64,000 nt of DNA from Methylobacterium sp. AMS5 (GTDB lineage Bacteria > Pseudomonadota > Alphaproteobacteria > Rhizobiales > Beijerinckiaceae). A program made the position numbers and the translations under genes. The stretch covers positions 1,865,501 to 1,929,500 of the forward strand of contig NZ_CP006992.1 in NCBI RefSeq assembly GCF_001542815.1, given 5' to 3'. Each line of letters opens with the position of its first letter. The stretch's first letter is position 1. The notes under the pieces were generated by a model, which saw only the letters and a list, made by a program, of their open reading frames with translations, had not been told where the DNA came from and searched no databases. Below are positions 56,221-64,000 of the stretch, piece by piece.

Positions 56221-56475
56221 CTAGTAGCAGACCCGGACGCGGCGGGGGCCGGACGGCGTCTCGCGCCAACGGAAGCCGCAGGGGCGCCCGAGCGGATCGA
56301 TCAGCGGCCGGATGTCACGGTCCGGCGGTCCCGGCGGGCGGCGGCAGCGGACTTCGTCGGGGCAGCTCACCGCGCCGGGCCGGAATCTGTCGGCATCCGC
56401 CGCGTAGGCCGCGCTCCCACCGATCAGGGCGAGCGCCAGCGCGGCCGTGGCCGTCAACGTTGCGGTGATAGGCAT
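56221..56475 (-). CDS. Small exported cysteine-containing protein
   Basis: 84 residues: signal peptide TATLTATAALALALIGGSAAYAAD, then a short Pro/Arg-rich mature part with four cysteines (VSCPDEVRCRRPP, GRPCGFRW and RVCY) that could form two disulfides. No family recognised. It lies 7 bp before the nuclease gene in the same leftward unit, so it may be expressed with it. Confidence 0.7.
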   Translation of the reverse strand: MPITATLTATAALALALIGGSAAYAADADRFRPGAVSCPDEVRCRRPPGPPDRDIRPLIDPLGRPCGFRWRETPSGPRRVRVCY

Positions 56476-56796
56476 CGGGCGGCGGCCTCAGGGATGAGCG
56501 GGCGAGATGTTGATCAATGCAGCCTTCATCCATAATTGAGGGCGCGTCACGCGTGAAATCGTGGGGCTGCCTTAACTCTGAAGGCAGACGAAACGGCCGA
56601 ATCCTCTGAAAGACGCGCCGCTGTTGCAGCAAGATCATGGTATCCCGTGATCGGTTTGCGCTAGAATGATCGTTGATATGTCCCGGGGAGAGCTGTTTCC
56701 GGGGGCGGGCGAAATCCGAAGGCAGGCCGCGTTCGAGGATTCGGGCGTGCGGCCCTGCAAGAGCCGCCCTGCCGACGGAAACGCATTGAGAGACGG
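56476..56796. other. 321-bp divergent gap upstream of dxs
   Basis: No gene seen. It separates the leftward small exported gene from dxs and must hold both promoters. It includes AT-rich stretches around 56520-56550 and 56625-56680, but no boxed motif I would call. Confidence 0.45.
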
Positions 56797-58779
56797 GTGA
56801 AGGCTTTGGCACTAGCGGACACGACGATCCTTGAGGGTCTTGAGACGCCGGATCGTCTCCGGCTTCTGCCGGAGAGCGAGCTGCGGCGGGTGGCCGACGC
56901 CGTGCGGGCCGAGATGATCGACGCGGTGTCGATCACCGGCGGCCATCTCGGCTCGGGCCTGGGCGTGGTCGAACTCACGGTGGCGCTCCACCACGTCTTC
57001 GACACCCCCGACGACCGCATCGTCTGGGACGTCGGCCACCAGTGCTACCCGCACAAGATCCTGACGGGCCGGCGCGACCGCATCCGCACCCTGCGCCAGG
57101 GCGGGGGGCTGTCGGGCTTCACCAAGCGCTCGGAGAGCGAGTACGACCCCTTCGGCGCGGCCCACTCCTCCACCTCGATCTCCGCCGCGCTCGGCATGGC
57201 CGTGGCGCGCGACCTCGAGGAGGCGGACGCCAAGGCCAGGGGCGGCCCGGCACCGAAGCGCCGCAACATGATCGCGGTGATCGGCGACGGCTCGATGTCG
57301 GCGGGCATGGCCTACGAGGCGATGAACAATGCCGGCGCGCTGCACTCGCGCCTGATCGTCATCCTCAACGACAACGACATGTCGATCGCCCCCCCCGTCG
57401 GCGCGATGTCGGCCTACCTCGCGCGGCTCGCCTCGGGCGGCACCTACCGGTCGCTCCGCGAGACCGCCAAGCAGCTCGGCAAGCTGCTGCCGAAGGCGCT
57501 CTACCAGCGCGCGGCGGCGGCGGAGGAGTATGCCCGCTCGCTGATCGTCGGCGGCGGCACGATGTTCGAGGAGATGGGCTTCCACTATGTCGGCCCGGTC
57601 GACGGGCACAACCTCGACCATCTGCTCCCCGTTCTGAAGAACGTGCGCGATTCGGACCAGGGCCCGATCCTGCTCCACGTCGTCACGCAGAAGGGCAAGG
57701 GCTACGCGCCGGCTGAGGCCTCCGCCGACCGCTATCACGGCGTGGTCAAGTTCGACGTGGTCTCCGGCGTCCAGGCCAAGGCCAAGGCGAACGCCCCGGC
57801 CTATACCCGCGTGTTCGGCGAGAGCCTGATCAAGGCGGCCGACGCCGATCCGAAGGTGGTGGCGATCACCGCGGCGATGCCCGGCGGCACCGGGATCGAC
57901 CTGTTCGGCAAGGCGCATCCCGACAAGACCTTCGACGTCGGCATCGCCGAGCAGCACGCGGTGACCTTTGCCGGCGGCCTCGCCACCGAGGGCTACAAGC
58001 CGTTCGTGGCGATCTACTCGACCTTCCTGCAGCGGGCCTACGATCAGGTCGTGCACGATGTCGCGCTGCAGAACCTACCGGTGCGGTTCTGCCTCGACCG
58101 GGCGGGACTGGTGGGCGCGGACGGCGCCACGCATGCGGGCGCGTTCGATCTGGCCTATCTCTGCTGCCTGCCGAACATGACGGTGATGGCGGCGGCCGAC
58201 GAGGCGGAGCTGGTGCACATGGTGGCCACCGCCCACGCGCACGACACGGGTCCGATCGCGCTGCGCTACCCGCGCGGCGAGGGGGTCGGCATCGAGTTGC
58301 CGGAGAAGGGCGAACCGCTGGCGATCGGCCGCGGCCGCGTGGTGCGGCGTCCGGAAGGGGCGCGGGTGGCGCTTCTCTCGCTCGGCACGCGGTTGTCGGA
58401 GGCGCTGAAGGCGGCCGATGCGCTCGAGGCGGAGGGTGTCGTGGCCACGGTCGCGGATGCGCGCTTTGCCAAGCCGTTGGACGCCGAGCTGATCGTCGAT
58501 CTGGCGATGAGCCACGAGGTTCTGGTGACGGTGGAGGAGGGTTCGGTCGGCGGCTTCGGCGCGATGGTGCTGCACCTCTTGGCCGAGCGCGGCGTGCTCG
58601 ACACGGGCCGGGTCCGGGTCCGCACGCTGACGCTGCCGGACAGCTACCAGGATCACGACAAGCCGGAGAAGATGTACGCCGAGGCCGGGCTCGATGCCGA
58701 CGGCATCCTCAAGGCCGTCCGCGCCGCCCTGCCGGACCAGAAGAAGGGCAGCCGGACCGGGCGCCTGCGCCTGGCCTGA
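56797..58779 (+). CDS. dxs: 1-deoxy-D-xylulose-5-phosphate synthase (Dxs)
   Basis: 660-residue thiamine-diphosphate enzyme that joins pyruvate and glyceraldehyde 3-phosphate to DXP, the first step of the MEP isoprenoid pathway. Motifs: [27 protein letters not shown] (His near residue 50), the ThDP loop [18 protein letters not shown], and the catalytic Glu in [16 protein letters not shown]. Start is GTG 56797 (KALALADTT), with GAGAG upstream. It sits directly before the hopanoid operon, to which it supplies precursor. Confidence 0.96.
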   Translation: MKALALADTTILEGLETPDRLRLLPESELRRVADAVRAEMIDAVSITGGHLGSGLGVVELTVALHHVFDTPDDRIVWDVGHQCYPHKILTGRRDRIRTLRQGGGLSGFTKRSESEYDPFGAAHSSTSISAALGMAVARDLEEADAKARGGPAPKRRNMIAVIGDGSMSAGMAYEAMNNAGALHSRLIVILNDNDMSIAPPVGAMSAYLARLASGGTYRSLRETAKQLGKLLPKALYQRAAAAEEYARSLIVGGGTMFEEMGFHYVGPVDGHNLDHLLPVLKNVRDSDQGPILLHVVTQKGKGYAPAEASADRYHGVVKFDVVSGVQAKAKANAPAYTRVFGESLIKAADADPKVVAITAAMPGGTGIDLFGKAHPDKTFDVGIAEQHAVTFAGGLATEGYKPFVAIYSTFLQRAYDQVVHDVALQNLPVRFCLDRAGLVGADGATHAGAFDLAYLCCLPNMTVMAAADEAELVHMVATAHAHDTGPIALRYPRGEGVGIELPEKGEPLAIGRGRVVRRPEGARVALLSLGTRLSEALKAADALEAEGVVATVADARFAKPLDAELIVDLAMSHEVLVTVEEGSVGGFGAMVLHLLAERGVLDTGRVRVRTLTLPDSYQDHDKPEKMYAEAGLDADGILKAVRAALPDQKKGSRTGRLRLA

Positions 58780-58817
58780 TCCGTACGCGCCTCCGGGCGC
58801 ACGAGACCGAACAGGAA

Positions 58818-58842
58818 GGCGCGGTGCTTGCCGCACCGCGCC
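58818..58842. terminator. Hairpin between dxs and hpnA
   Basis: GGCGCGGTGC (58818-58827), loop TTGCC, GCACCGCGCC (58833-58842): a perfect 10-bp stem 39 bp after the dxs stop. There is no T tract, so it may attenuate or protect RNA ends rather than end transcription. Confidence 0.55.
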
Positions 58843-58967
58843 ATCGATGAGACAAGCGCCGCGCCGTCCGGCCCTGAATCGGGTGCGTTGATGGGGCGGC
58901 GTTTCCGCGTGTCTGCCCCGCTCCCGCGGCTGGCAGGCGAGGCCGTTGCGACAACCACGCGAGCACG

Positions 58968-59993
58968 ATGACAGAGCCGACCCAAAGCGGCCCGTTCCCA
59001 GCGGGGCCGGTGTTGATCACCGGTGCCAGCGGCTTCCTCGGAGCCGCCTTGGTGGACGTTTTCCGCGCGGCCGGCTTTGCCGTGCGCATCACCGTGCGCG
59101 CCTCCTCGCCGCGCACCAACCTGATCTGGCCCGATGTCGAGATCGTCGAGGCCGACATGCGCGACCGGGCGGCCGTGGCCTCCGCCATGCGCGGCCAGCG
59201 CTACCTCGTCCACGCCGCGGCCGATTACCGGCTCTGGGCGCCGGACATGGAAGAGATCGTCCGCACCAACCGCGACGGCACCCGCATCCTGATGGAGGAG
59301 GCGCTGAAGGCCGGCGTCGAGCGGATCGTCTACACGTCGAGCGTCGCGACCATCAAACCGCACGACGACGGCACGCCCGCCGACGAGACCCGGCCGCTGA
59401 CGCCGGAGACCGCCATCGGCGCCTACAAGCGCAGCAAGGTGGTGGCCGAGCGCGTGGTCGACGAGATGGTGGCCCGTGACGGCCTGCCCGCCGTCATCGT
59501 GAACCCCTCGACGCCGATCGGCCCCCGCGACGTGAAGCCGACGCCGACCGGCCGCATCATCCTCGACGCGGCACAAGGCAAGATCCCGGCGTTTGTCGAT
59601 ACCGGCCTCAACCTCGCCCATGTCGACGACGTGGCCGCGGGCCATCTCCTGGCCCTGCGCAAGGGCCGGATCGGCGAGCACTACATCCTCGGCGGCGAGG
59701 ATGTGATGCTGGCGCAAATGCTCGCCGACATCGCCGCCATCGTCGGCCGCAAGGCGCCGACGACGCGGCTGCCCTATGCGGTGATCTACCCGATCGCTTA
59801 TCTCTCCGAGCAGATCGCGCGGGTGACCGGCAAGGCGCCGCTCGCCACCATCGACGGCGTGCGCATGTCGAAGTCCCGGATGTTCTTCTCCGACGCCAAG
59901 GCACGGGCGGAACTCGGCTATTCCGCGCGGCCCTACCGACGGGGCCTTGAGGATGCCATCGCGTGGTTCCGGCAGGCGGGGTACATGAAATGA
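58968..59993 (+). CDS. hpnA: Hopanoid-associated sugar epimerase/dehydrogenase (HpnA)
   Basis: 341-residue NAD-dependent epimerase/dehydratase-family (extended SDR) protein: nucleotide loop VLITGASGFLGAALVD at residues 15-30 and active-site YxxxK in AYKRSKVVAERVVDEM near residue 150. HpnA family members act on sugar or side-chain groups in hopanoid tail synthesis; the exact reaction is not settled from sequence. The stop overlaps the hpnC start (ATGA). Confidence 0.92.
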   Translation: MTEPTQSGPFPAGPVLITGASGFLGAALVDVFRAAGFAVRITVRASSPRTNLIWPDVEIVEADMRDRAAVASAMRGQRYLVHAAADYRLWAPDMEEIVRTNRDGTRILMEEALKAGVERIVYTSSVATIKPHDDGTPADETRPLTPETAIGAYKRSKVVAERVVDEMVARDGLPAVIVNPSTPIGPRDVKPTPTGRIILDAAQGKIPAFVDTGLNLAHVDDVAAGHLLALRKGRIGEHYILGGEDVMLAQMLADIAAIVGRKAPTTRLPYAVIYPIAYLSEQIARVTGKAPLATIDGVRMSKSRMFFSDAKARAELGYSARPYRRGLEDAIAWFRQAGYMK

Positions 59994-60883
59994 ACGCCGC
60001 GCTTCAGACCGCCAGCGACGCCCGCACCGGCAAGGGCCAGCACGACGAGAACTTTCCCGTCGCCTCGCACCTGATCCACCCGCGCTACCGCGGCGCGATC
60101 CTCGCCTTCTACAACTACGTGCGGGCCGGCGACGACGTCGCCGACCACACCGGCCTGTCGCCCGAGCGCAAGATCGCGATGCTCGACGCGCTGGCCGACG
60201 CGCTCACCGGCAAGGGCGGCTCGGATCCCACGGTCGAGCCGCTCAAGCGCGAACTCGCGGCCCACGATCAGCCGCCGACCCACGCGCTCGAACTGCTCGA
60301 CGCCTTCCGCATGGATGCGCGCAAGTCGCGCTACGCGGATTGGGATGAGCTGATCCACTATTGCCGCTACTCGGCGATGCCGGTCGGGCGCTTCCTGCTC
60401 GACGTGCACGGCGAGGATCCGGCGCGGGTCTATCGGACCTCCGACGCGATCTGCGCCGCGCTGCAGGTGCTCAACCACCTCCAGGATTGCGGCAAGGATT
60501 TTCGCGATCTCGACCGGGTCTACATCCCGCTCGACGTGATGGAGCGGCACGGCGCCGACGTGTCGATGCTGGGGCTGCCCCAGGCCACGCCGCAATTGCG
60601 CGCGGTCATCCGCGAACTCGCCGAGCGCACCCTCGAACTGCTGGACGAGGGGGCGCCGCTCCCGAATCTCATCGACGACCTGCGCCTCAGCCTGGAGATC
60701 GCCGCGATCCATCGCCTCGCCGTCGTCTTGACGAAGGGGCTGCTGACCCGCGATCCGCTCAGCGAAAAAGTCCATCACGGCAAGGCCGCCTTCGCGCTCA
60801 CCGCGCTCGGCGGCATCGCCGCCACGCTGGTGCGCCGCCCGTTCCGGTCGCGCCGTCCCGCCCCCGCCGGAGCCGGCCGATGA
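59990..60883 (+). CDS. hpnC: Hydroxysqualene synthase (HpnC)
   Basis: 297-residue trans-isoprenyl-diphosphate synthase-fold protein that converts presqualene diphosphate to hydroxysqualene in the three-enzyme route to squalene. The two Asp-rich patches are RAGDDVADHTG near residue 47 and LQDCGKDFRDLDRVYIPLD near residue 165, the second altered from the DxxxD of classical squalene synthases. It overlaps hpnA and hpnD by 4 nt at each end. Confidence 0.93.
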   Translation: MNAALQTASDARTGKGQHDENFPVASHLIHPRYRGAILAFYNYVRAGDDVADHTGLSPERKIAMLDALADALTGKGGSDPTVEPLKRELAAHDQPPTHALELLDAFRMDARKSRYADWDELIHYCRYSAMPVGRFLLDVHGEDPARVYRTSDAICAALQVLNHLQDCGKDFRDLDRVYIPLDVMERHGADVSMLGLPQATPQLRAVIRELAERTLELLDEGAPLPNLIDDLRLSLEIAAIHRLAVVLTKGLLTRDPLSEKVHHGKAAFALTALGGIAATLVRRPFRSRRPAPAGAGR

Positions 60884-61731
60884 GCGCCACCGCCAGCCCG
60901 ATGACGGGCGAGACCCCGGAAGCCCCCGCCCTGCCGGCCGCCGGCTCGTCCTTCTATACGGCGATGCGCCTGCTGCCGAAGGAGCGGCGCGAGGCGATGT
61001 ACGCCGTCTACGCCTTCTGCCGGGTCGTGGACGATGTCGCCGATGACGGCGGCCCGCGCGAGGTCCGCGCGGCCGAACTCGACCGCTGGCGCGCCGATAT
61101 CGACGCTCTCTATGCCGGCCACCCGCCCGCGCGGGTGAAGCCGCTCGAAGAGCCGATGCGCCGCTTCGACCTCAAGCGCGAGGACTTCCAGGCCGTCATC
61201 GACGGCATGGCGATGGACGCGGAGGAGGACATCGTCGCCCCGTCGGAAGCCAAGCTCGACCTCTATTGCGATCGGGTCGCGAGCGCCGTCGGGCGCCTCT
61301 CGGTGCGCATTTTCGGCATGCCGGAGGCGGACGGAATCCGCCTCGCGTGGCACCAGGGCCGGGCGCTCCAGCTCACCAACATCCTGCGCGACATCGACGA
61401 GGATGCGACGCGCGGGCGGCTCTACCTGCCGATGGAGAAATTCCACAAGATCGGCCTGATGAACCCGACCCCGCAGAGCGCGCTGGCGCATCCGCGTCTC
61501 GGCGAGGTCTGCGCGGCGGTCGCCGCGGAAGCGCAAGAGCATTACCGCCAGACCTGGGCGATCATCGAGCGCAGCCCGCGCCGCGCGACCAAGGCCGCCC
61601 GCCTGATGGCGGCGGCCTACCGGCTCTACCTCGACGCCGTGGTGAAGCGCGGCTGGGCGGCCCCGCGGGAGCGGGTGAAGCCGGGTAAATTTCCCCTTCT
61701 CCTCGTCGCGTTGCGCCACGGGATCCTGTGA
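60880..61731 (+). CDS. hpnD: Presqualene diphosphate synthase (HpnD)
   Basis: 283 residues, head-to-head prenyl transferase that joins two farnesyl diphosphates to presqualene diphosphate. Asp-rich motifs are intact: YAFCRVVDDVADDGG near residue 45 and LTNILRDIDEDATRGRLYLP near residue 165. Its product goes to HpnC and HpnE. The start overlaps hpnC by 4 nt and the stop overlaps hpnE by 1 nt, so strict translational coupling is likely. Confidence 0.94.
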   Translation: MSATASPMTGETPEAPALPAAGSSFYTAMRLLPKERREAMYAVYAFCRVVDDVADDGGPREVRAAELDRWRADIDALYAGHPPARVKPLEEPMRRFDLKREDFQAVIDGMAMDAEEDIVAPSEAKLDLYCDRVASAVGRLSVRIFGMPEADGIRLAWHQGRALQLTNILRDIDEDATRGRLYLPMEKFHKIGLMNPTPQSALAHPRLGEVCAAVAAEAQEHYRQTWAIIERSPRRATKAARLMAAAYRLYLDAVVKRGWAAPRERVKPGKFPLLLVALRHGIL

Positions 61732-63032
61732 TGACGGGTACGGTTCACGTTGTCGGTGCCGGGCTCGCCGGCCTCTCGGCGGCGGCCTCGCTGGCGGAGG
61801 CCGGCAACCGCGTGGTTCTGCACGAAGCGGCCAAGCAGGCGGGTGGGCGCTGCCGCTCCTACTACGACCCCTCGCTCGGACTGACCATCGACAACGGCAA
61901 CCACCTGCTCCTGTCGGGCAACCGCTCGTCCCTCGACTTCCTGCGCCTCATCGGCGCGCCGGCCAACGCCCTGACCGGACCCGACGAGGCGGTCTTCGAC
62001 TTCGCCGACATTCGCACCGGCGAGCGCTGGACCCTGCGCCCGAACGCGGGCCGTTTGCCCTGGTGGGTGCTGCGGGCCGGCCGGCGCGTGCCGGGCACCC
62101 GCGCGCGCGACTACCTCGCGCCGGTCTCCCTGATGATGGCCGCCTCCGGCAACAAGCCGGGCCAGAGCGGCACGATCGGTGAGAAGATGCCCTGCGAGGG
62201 GCCGCTCTACGAGCGGCTCTGGCACCCTGTCCTGCTCGCCGCGCTCAACACCGATCCGCGCGAGAGCGATGTCGGGCTCGCCGCCACCATCCTGCGCGAG
62301 ACCCTGGGGGCCGGCGGGCGTGCCTGTCGGCCGCTCATCGCCGTCGAGGGCCTGTCCGCTGCCTTCGTCGATCCGGCCCTGCGCTACTTGGAGAGCCGCG
62401 GTGCCGAGATCCGCTACGGCCGGCGCCTGCGGGCGCTGACCTTAGGCCAGGGCCGCATCGAGCGCCTCGACTTCACCGACGAGCCGACGGTGATCGGTCC
62501 CGACGACGCCGTGGTCATGGCCCTGCCGCCCTGGGTGGCGAGCGAACTCCTGCCCGGCACGCCCGCGCCGCAGGAATTTCGCTCGATCGTCAACGCGCAT
62601 TTCGCCCTGCGCCCGCCCGAGGGCGCTCCGCTGATGCTCGGCGTCGTCGGCGGTCTGACCGAGTGGCTGTTCGCCTATCCCGATCGCTTCTCGGTCACCA
62701 TCAGCGGCGCCGACCGACTGCTGGAGGATGGCCGCGAGGATCTCGCGCGCCGCATCTGGACCGAGATCGCGGATCTCAACGGTCTTGCACGGGATTTGCC
62801 TAGCTGGCAGATCGTCAAGGAAAAGCGTGCGACCTTCGCGGCGACGCCCGCGGAAGCCGCGCGCCGCCCCGGCGCGGCGACGCGCTACCGGAATCTGGTT
62901 CTCGCCGGTGATTGGACGGAGACGGGGCTGCCCTCGACCATCGAGGGCGCCATCCGATCCGGCACAAACGCCGCGCAAGCCCTGTTCCGCACCGGGATGT
63001 GCGGACGGGCACAGGCACAGGGAGTCGCTTGA
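61731..63032 (+). CDS. hpnE: Hydroxysqualene dehydroxylase (HpnE)
   Basis: 433-residue FAD-dependent amine-oxidase-like flavoprotein that reduces hydroxysqualene to squalene. The dinucleotide-binding motif VVGAGLAGLSAAASLAEAG is at residues 7-25, followed by EAAKQAGGRCRSYYD, and the FAD-closing motif NLVLAGDWTETGLPSTIEGAIRSG is near residue 390. ATG 61731 is chosen; GTG 61728 is one codon earlier. shc follows after 5 nt. Confidence 0.94.
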   Translation: MTGTVHVVGAGLAGLSAAASLAEAGNRVVLHEAAKQAGGRCRSYYDPSLGLTIDNGNHLLLSGNRSSLDFLRLIGAPANALTGPDEAVFDFADIRTGERWTLRPNAGRLPWWVLRAGRRVPGTRARDYLAPVSLMMAASGNKPGQSGTIGEKMPCEGPLYERLWHPVLLAALNTDPRESDVGLAATILRETLGAGGRACRPLIAVEGLSAAFVDPALRYLESRGAEIRYGRRLRALTLGQGRIERLDFTDEPTVIGPDDAVVMALPPWVASELLPGTPAPQEFRSIVNAHFALRPPEGAPLMLGVVGGLTEWLFAYPDRFSVTISGADRLLEDGREDLARRIWTEIADLNGLARDLPSWQIVKEKRATFAATPAEAARRPGAATRYRNLVLAGDWTETGLPSTIEGAIRSGTNAAQALFRTGMCGRAQAQGVA

Positions 63033-63037
63033 AGGAT

Positions 63038-64000
63038 ATGACGACGGCATCGAGACAGTCGAACGAGGCGAGAACGATGCGTGAGGCGGCCGTAAGCAAG
63101 GTCGAGACGCTGCAGCGTCCCAAGACCCGCGACGTGTCCCTCGACGACGTGGAGCGTGGCGTCCACAGCGCCACCCGCGCGCTGACCGAGATGACGCAGG
63201 CGGATGGACACATCTGCTTCGAGCTCGAGGCGGATGCGACCATCCCCTCCGAGTACATCCTGTTCCACCAGTTCCGCGGGACCGAGCCGCGGCCCGGGCT
63301 CGAAGCCAAGATCGGCAACTACCTGCGCCGCACGCAGTCGAAGGTGCATGGCGGCTGGGCGCTGGTGCATGACGGCCCCTTCGACATGAGCGCGTCGGTG
63401 AAGGCCTACTTCGCCCTCAAGATGATCGGCGACGACATCGAGGCGCCGCACATGCGCGCCGTGCGCAAGGCGATCCTTCAGCGCGGGGGCGCGGCCAACG
63501 CCAACGTCTTCACCCGCATCCTGCTCGCGCTCTACGGCGAAGTGCCGTGGGCGGCGGTGCCGGTGATGCCGGTGGAGGTGATGCACCTGCCGAAGTGGTT
63601 CCCGTTCCACCTCGACAAGGTGTCCTACTGGGCCCGCTGCACCATGGTGCCGCTGTTCGTGATTCAGGCCAAGAAGCCGCGGGCGAAGAACCCGCGCGGC
63701 GTCGGCGTGGCCGAACTGTTCGTGACGCCGCCCGATTCGGTGCGGACCTGGCCGGGCTCGCCCCACGCCACCTGGCCGTGGACGCCGATCTTCGGCGGCA
63801 TCGATCGCGTGCTGCAGAAGACGCAGGATCATTTCCCGAAGGTGCCGCGCCAGCGCGCCATCGACAAGGCGGTCGCTTGGGTCTCCGAGCGGCTGAACGG
63901 CGAGGACGGCCTCGGCGCCATCTTCCCGGCCATGGTCAACTCGGTGCTGATGTACGAGGTGCTGGGCTATCCGCCCGAGCATCCGCAGGTGAAGATCGCG
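63038..64000 (+). CDS. shc: Squalene-hopene cyclase, 3' part outside the window
   Basis: Cyclises squalene to hopene and hopanol at the membrane. 321 codons are visible, about half of the usual 650-residue enzyme. Seen are ATRALTEMTQADGHICFELEADATIPSEYILFHQF, EAKIGNYLRRTQSKVHGGWALVHDGPFDMSASVKAYFALK and AWVSERLNGEDGLGAIFPAMVNSVLMYEVLGYP, all typical of the N-terminal barrel with QW-type repeats. The catalytic DXDD motif lies beyond the edge. ATG 63038 has AAGGA too close upstream; ATG 63077 (MREAAVSKVETL) is an alternative start with better spacing. Confidence 0.94.
   Translation, partial: MTTASRQSNEARTMREAAVSKVETLQRPKTRDVSLDDVERGVHSATRALTEMTQADGHICFELEADATIPSEYILFHQFRGTEPRPGLEAKIGNYLRRTQSKVHGGWALVHDGPFDMSASVKAYFALKMIGDDIEAPHMRAVRKAILQRGGAANANVFTRILLALYGEVPWAAVPVMPVEVMHLPKWFPFHLDKVSYWARCTMVPLFVIQAKKPRAKNPRGVGVAELFVTPPDSVRTWPGSPHATWPWTPIFGGIDRVLQKTQDHFPKVPRQRAIDKAVAWVSERLNGEDGLGAIFPAMVNSVLMYEVLGYPPEHPQVKIA

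Noticed and set aside
55320..56475. Nuclease plus small protein as a toxin-immunity pair
   Set aside because: Both products have secretion signals and the small one has no features of a cytoplasmic immunity protein; no secretion-system genes are near.

Overview
The window is high-GC alphaproteobacterial DNA and almost certainly comes from the Methylorubrum (Methylobacterium) extorquens group. Three things point there: archaeal-type tetrahydromethanopterin (H4MPT) C1-transfer genes (fhc, mtdB, mch, fae), a full lanthanide uptake cluster with a recognisable lanmodulin, and a hopanoid operon. No transposase, phage gene, CRISPR array, tRNA or rRNA was found. The only RNA gene seen is the SRP RNA.

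Positions 1-17.9 kb hold formaldehyde oxidation and its cofactors. fhcA (cut by the window edge) and fhcB run leftward. Diverging from them are a beta-RFAP synthase gene, mtdB, an ATP-grasp gene, mch, a RimK-like ligase, a CitG-like gene and fae. Fae condenses formaldehyde with dH4MPT, MtdB oxidises methylene- to methenyl-H4MPT, Mch makes formyl-H4MPT, and Fhc transfers the formyl group to methylofuran and releases formate. Past fae come a HisA-like gene, a hydantoinase/oxoprolinase-like gene (MfnF family), and a tight leftward operon of DUF556 (MfnB family), amino-acid-kinase (MfnE family), dihydropteroate-synthase-like and DUF447 genes. These probably make H4MPT and methylofuran. The operon is followed by two tandem exported SRPBCC proteins resembling MxaD and one beta-propeller protein.

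Positions 18.6-28.6 kb hold the lanthanide cluster: a substrate-binding protein, beta-propeller, cupredoxin-like protein, small two-Cys protein, ABC ATPase, ABC permease, exported protein and TonB-dependent receptor (lutA-lutH order), then lanM with four EF-hands and one more small exported protein. This supplies metal to lanthanide-dependent methanol dehydrogenases, which feed formaldehyde or formate to the first region.

Positions 28.7-35.3 kb hold exopolysaccharide genes: an initiating phosphoglycosyltransferase, a GT4 glycosyltransferase, a Wza-like lipoprotein and a Wzc-like chain-length protein whose kinase domain is degenerate. Positions 35.6-56.5 kb are mixed housekeeping: YbaB, dnaX, SRP RNA, a ComM-like ATPase, a FIST sensor with its hybrid kinase (NosP/NahK type), a transglutaminase-like peptidase behind two CtrA-type boxes, a thioesterase, a lipoprotein esterase, a lytic transglycosylase, an orphan molybdopterin oxidoreductase, a fused oligopeptide ABC ATPase, deoB, ettA and a secreted nuclease. 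Positions 56.8-64 kb hold dxs and hpnA-hpnC-hpnD-hpnE-shc (cut by the edge), which run from DXP to squalene and hopene.
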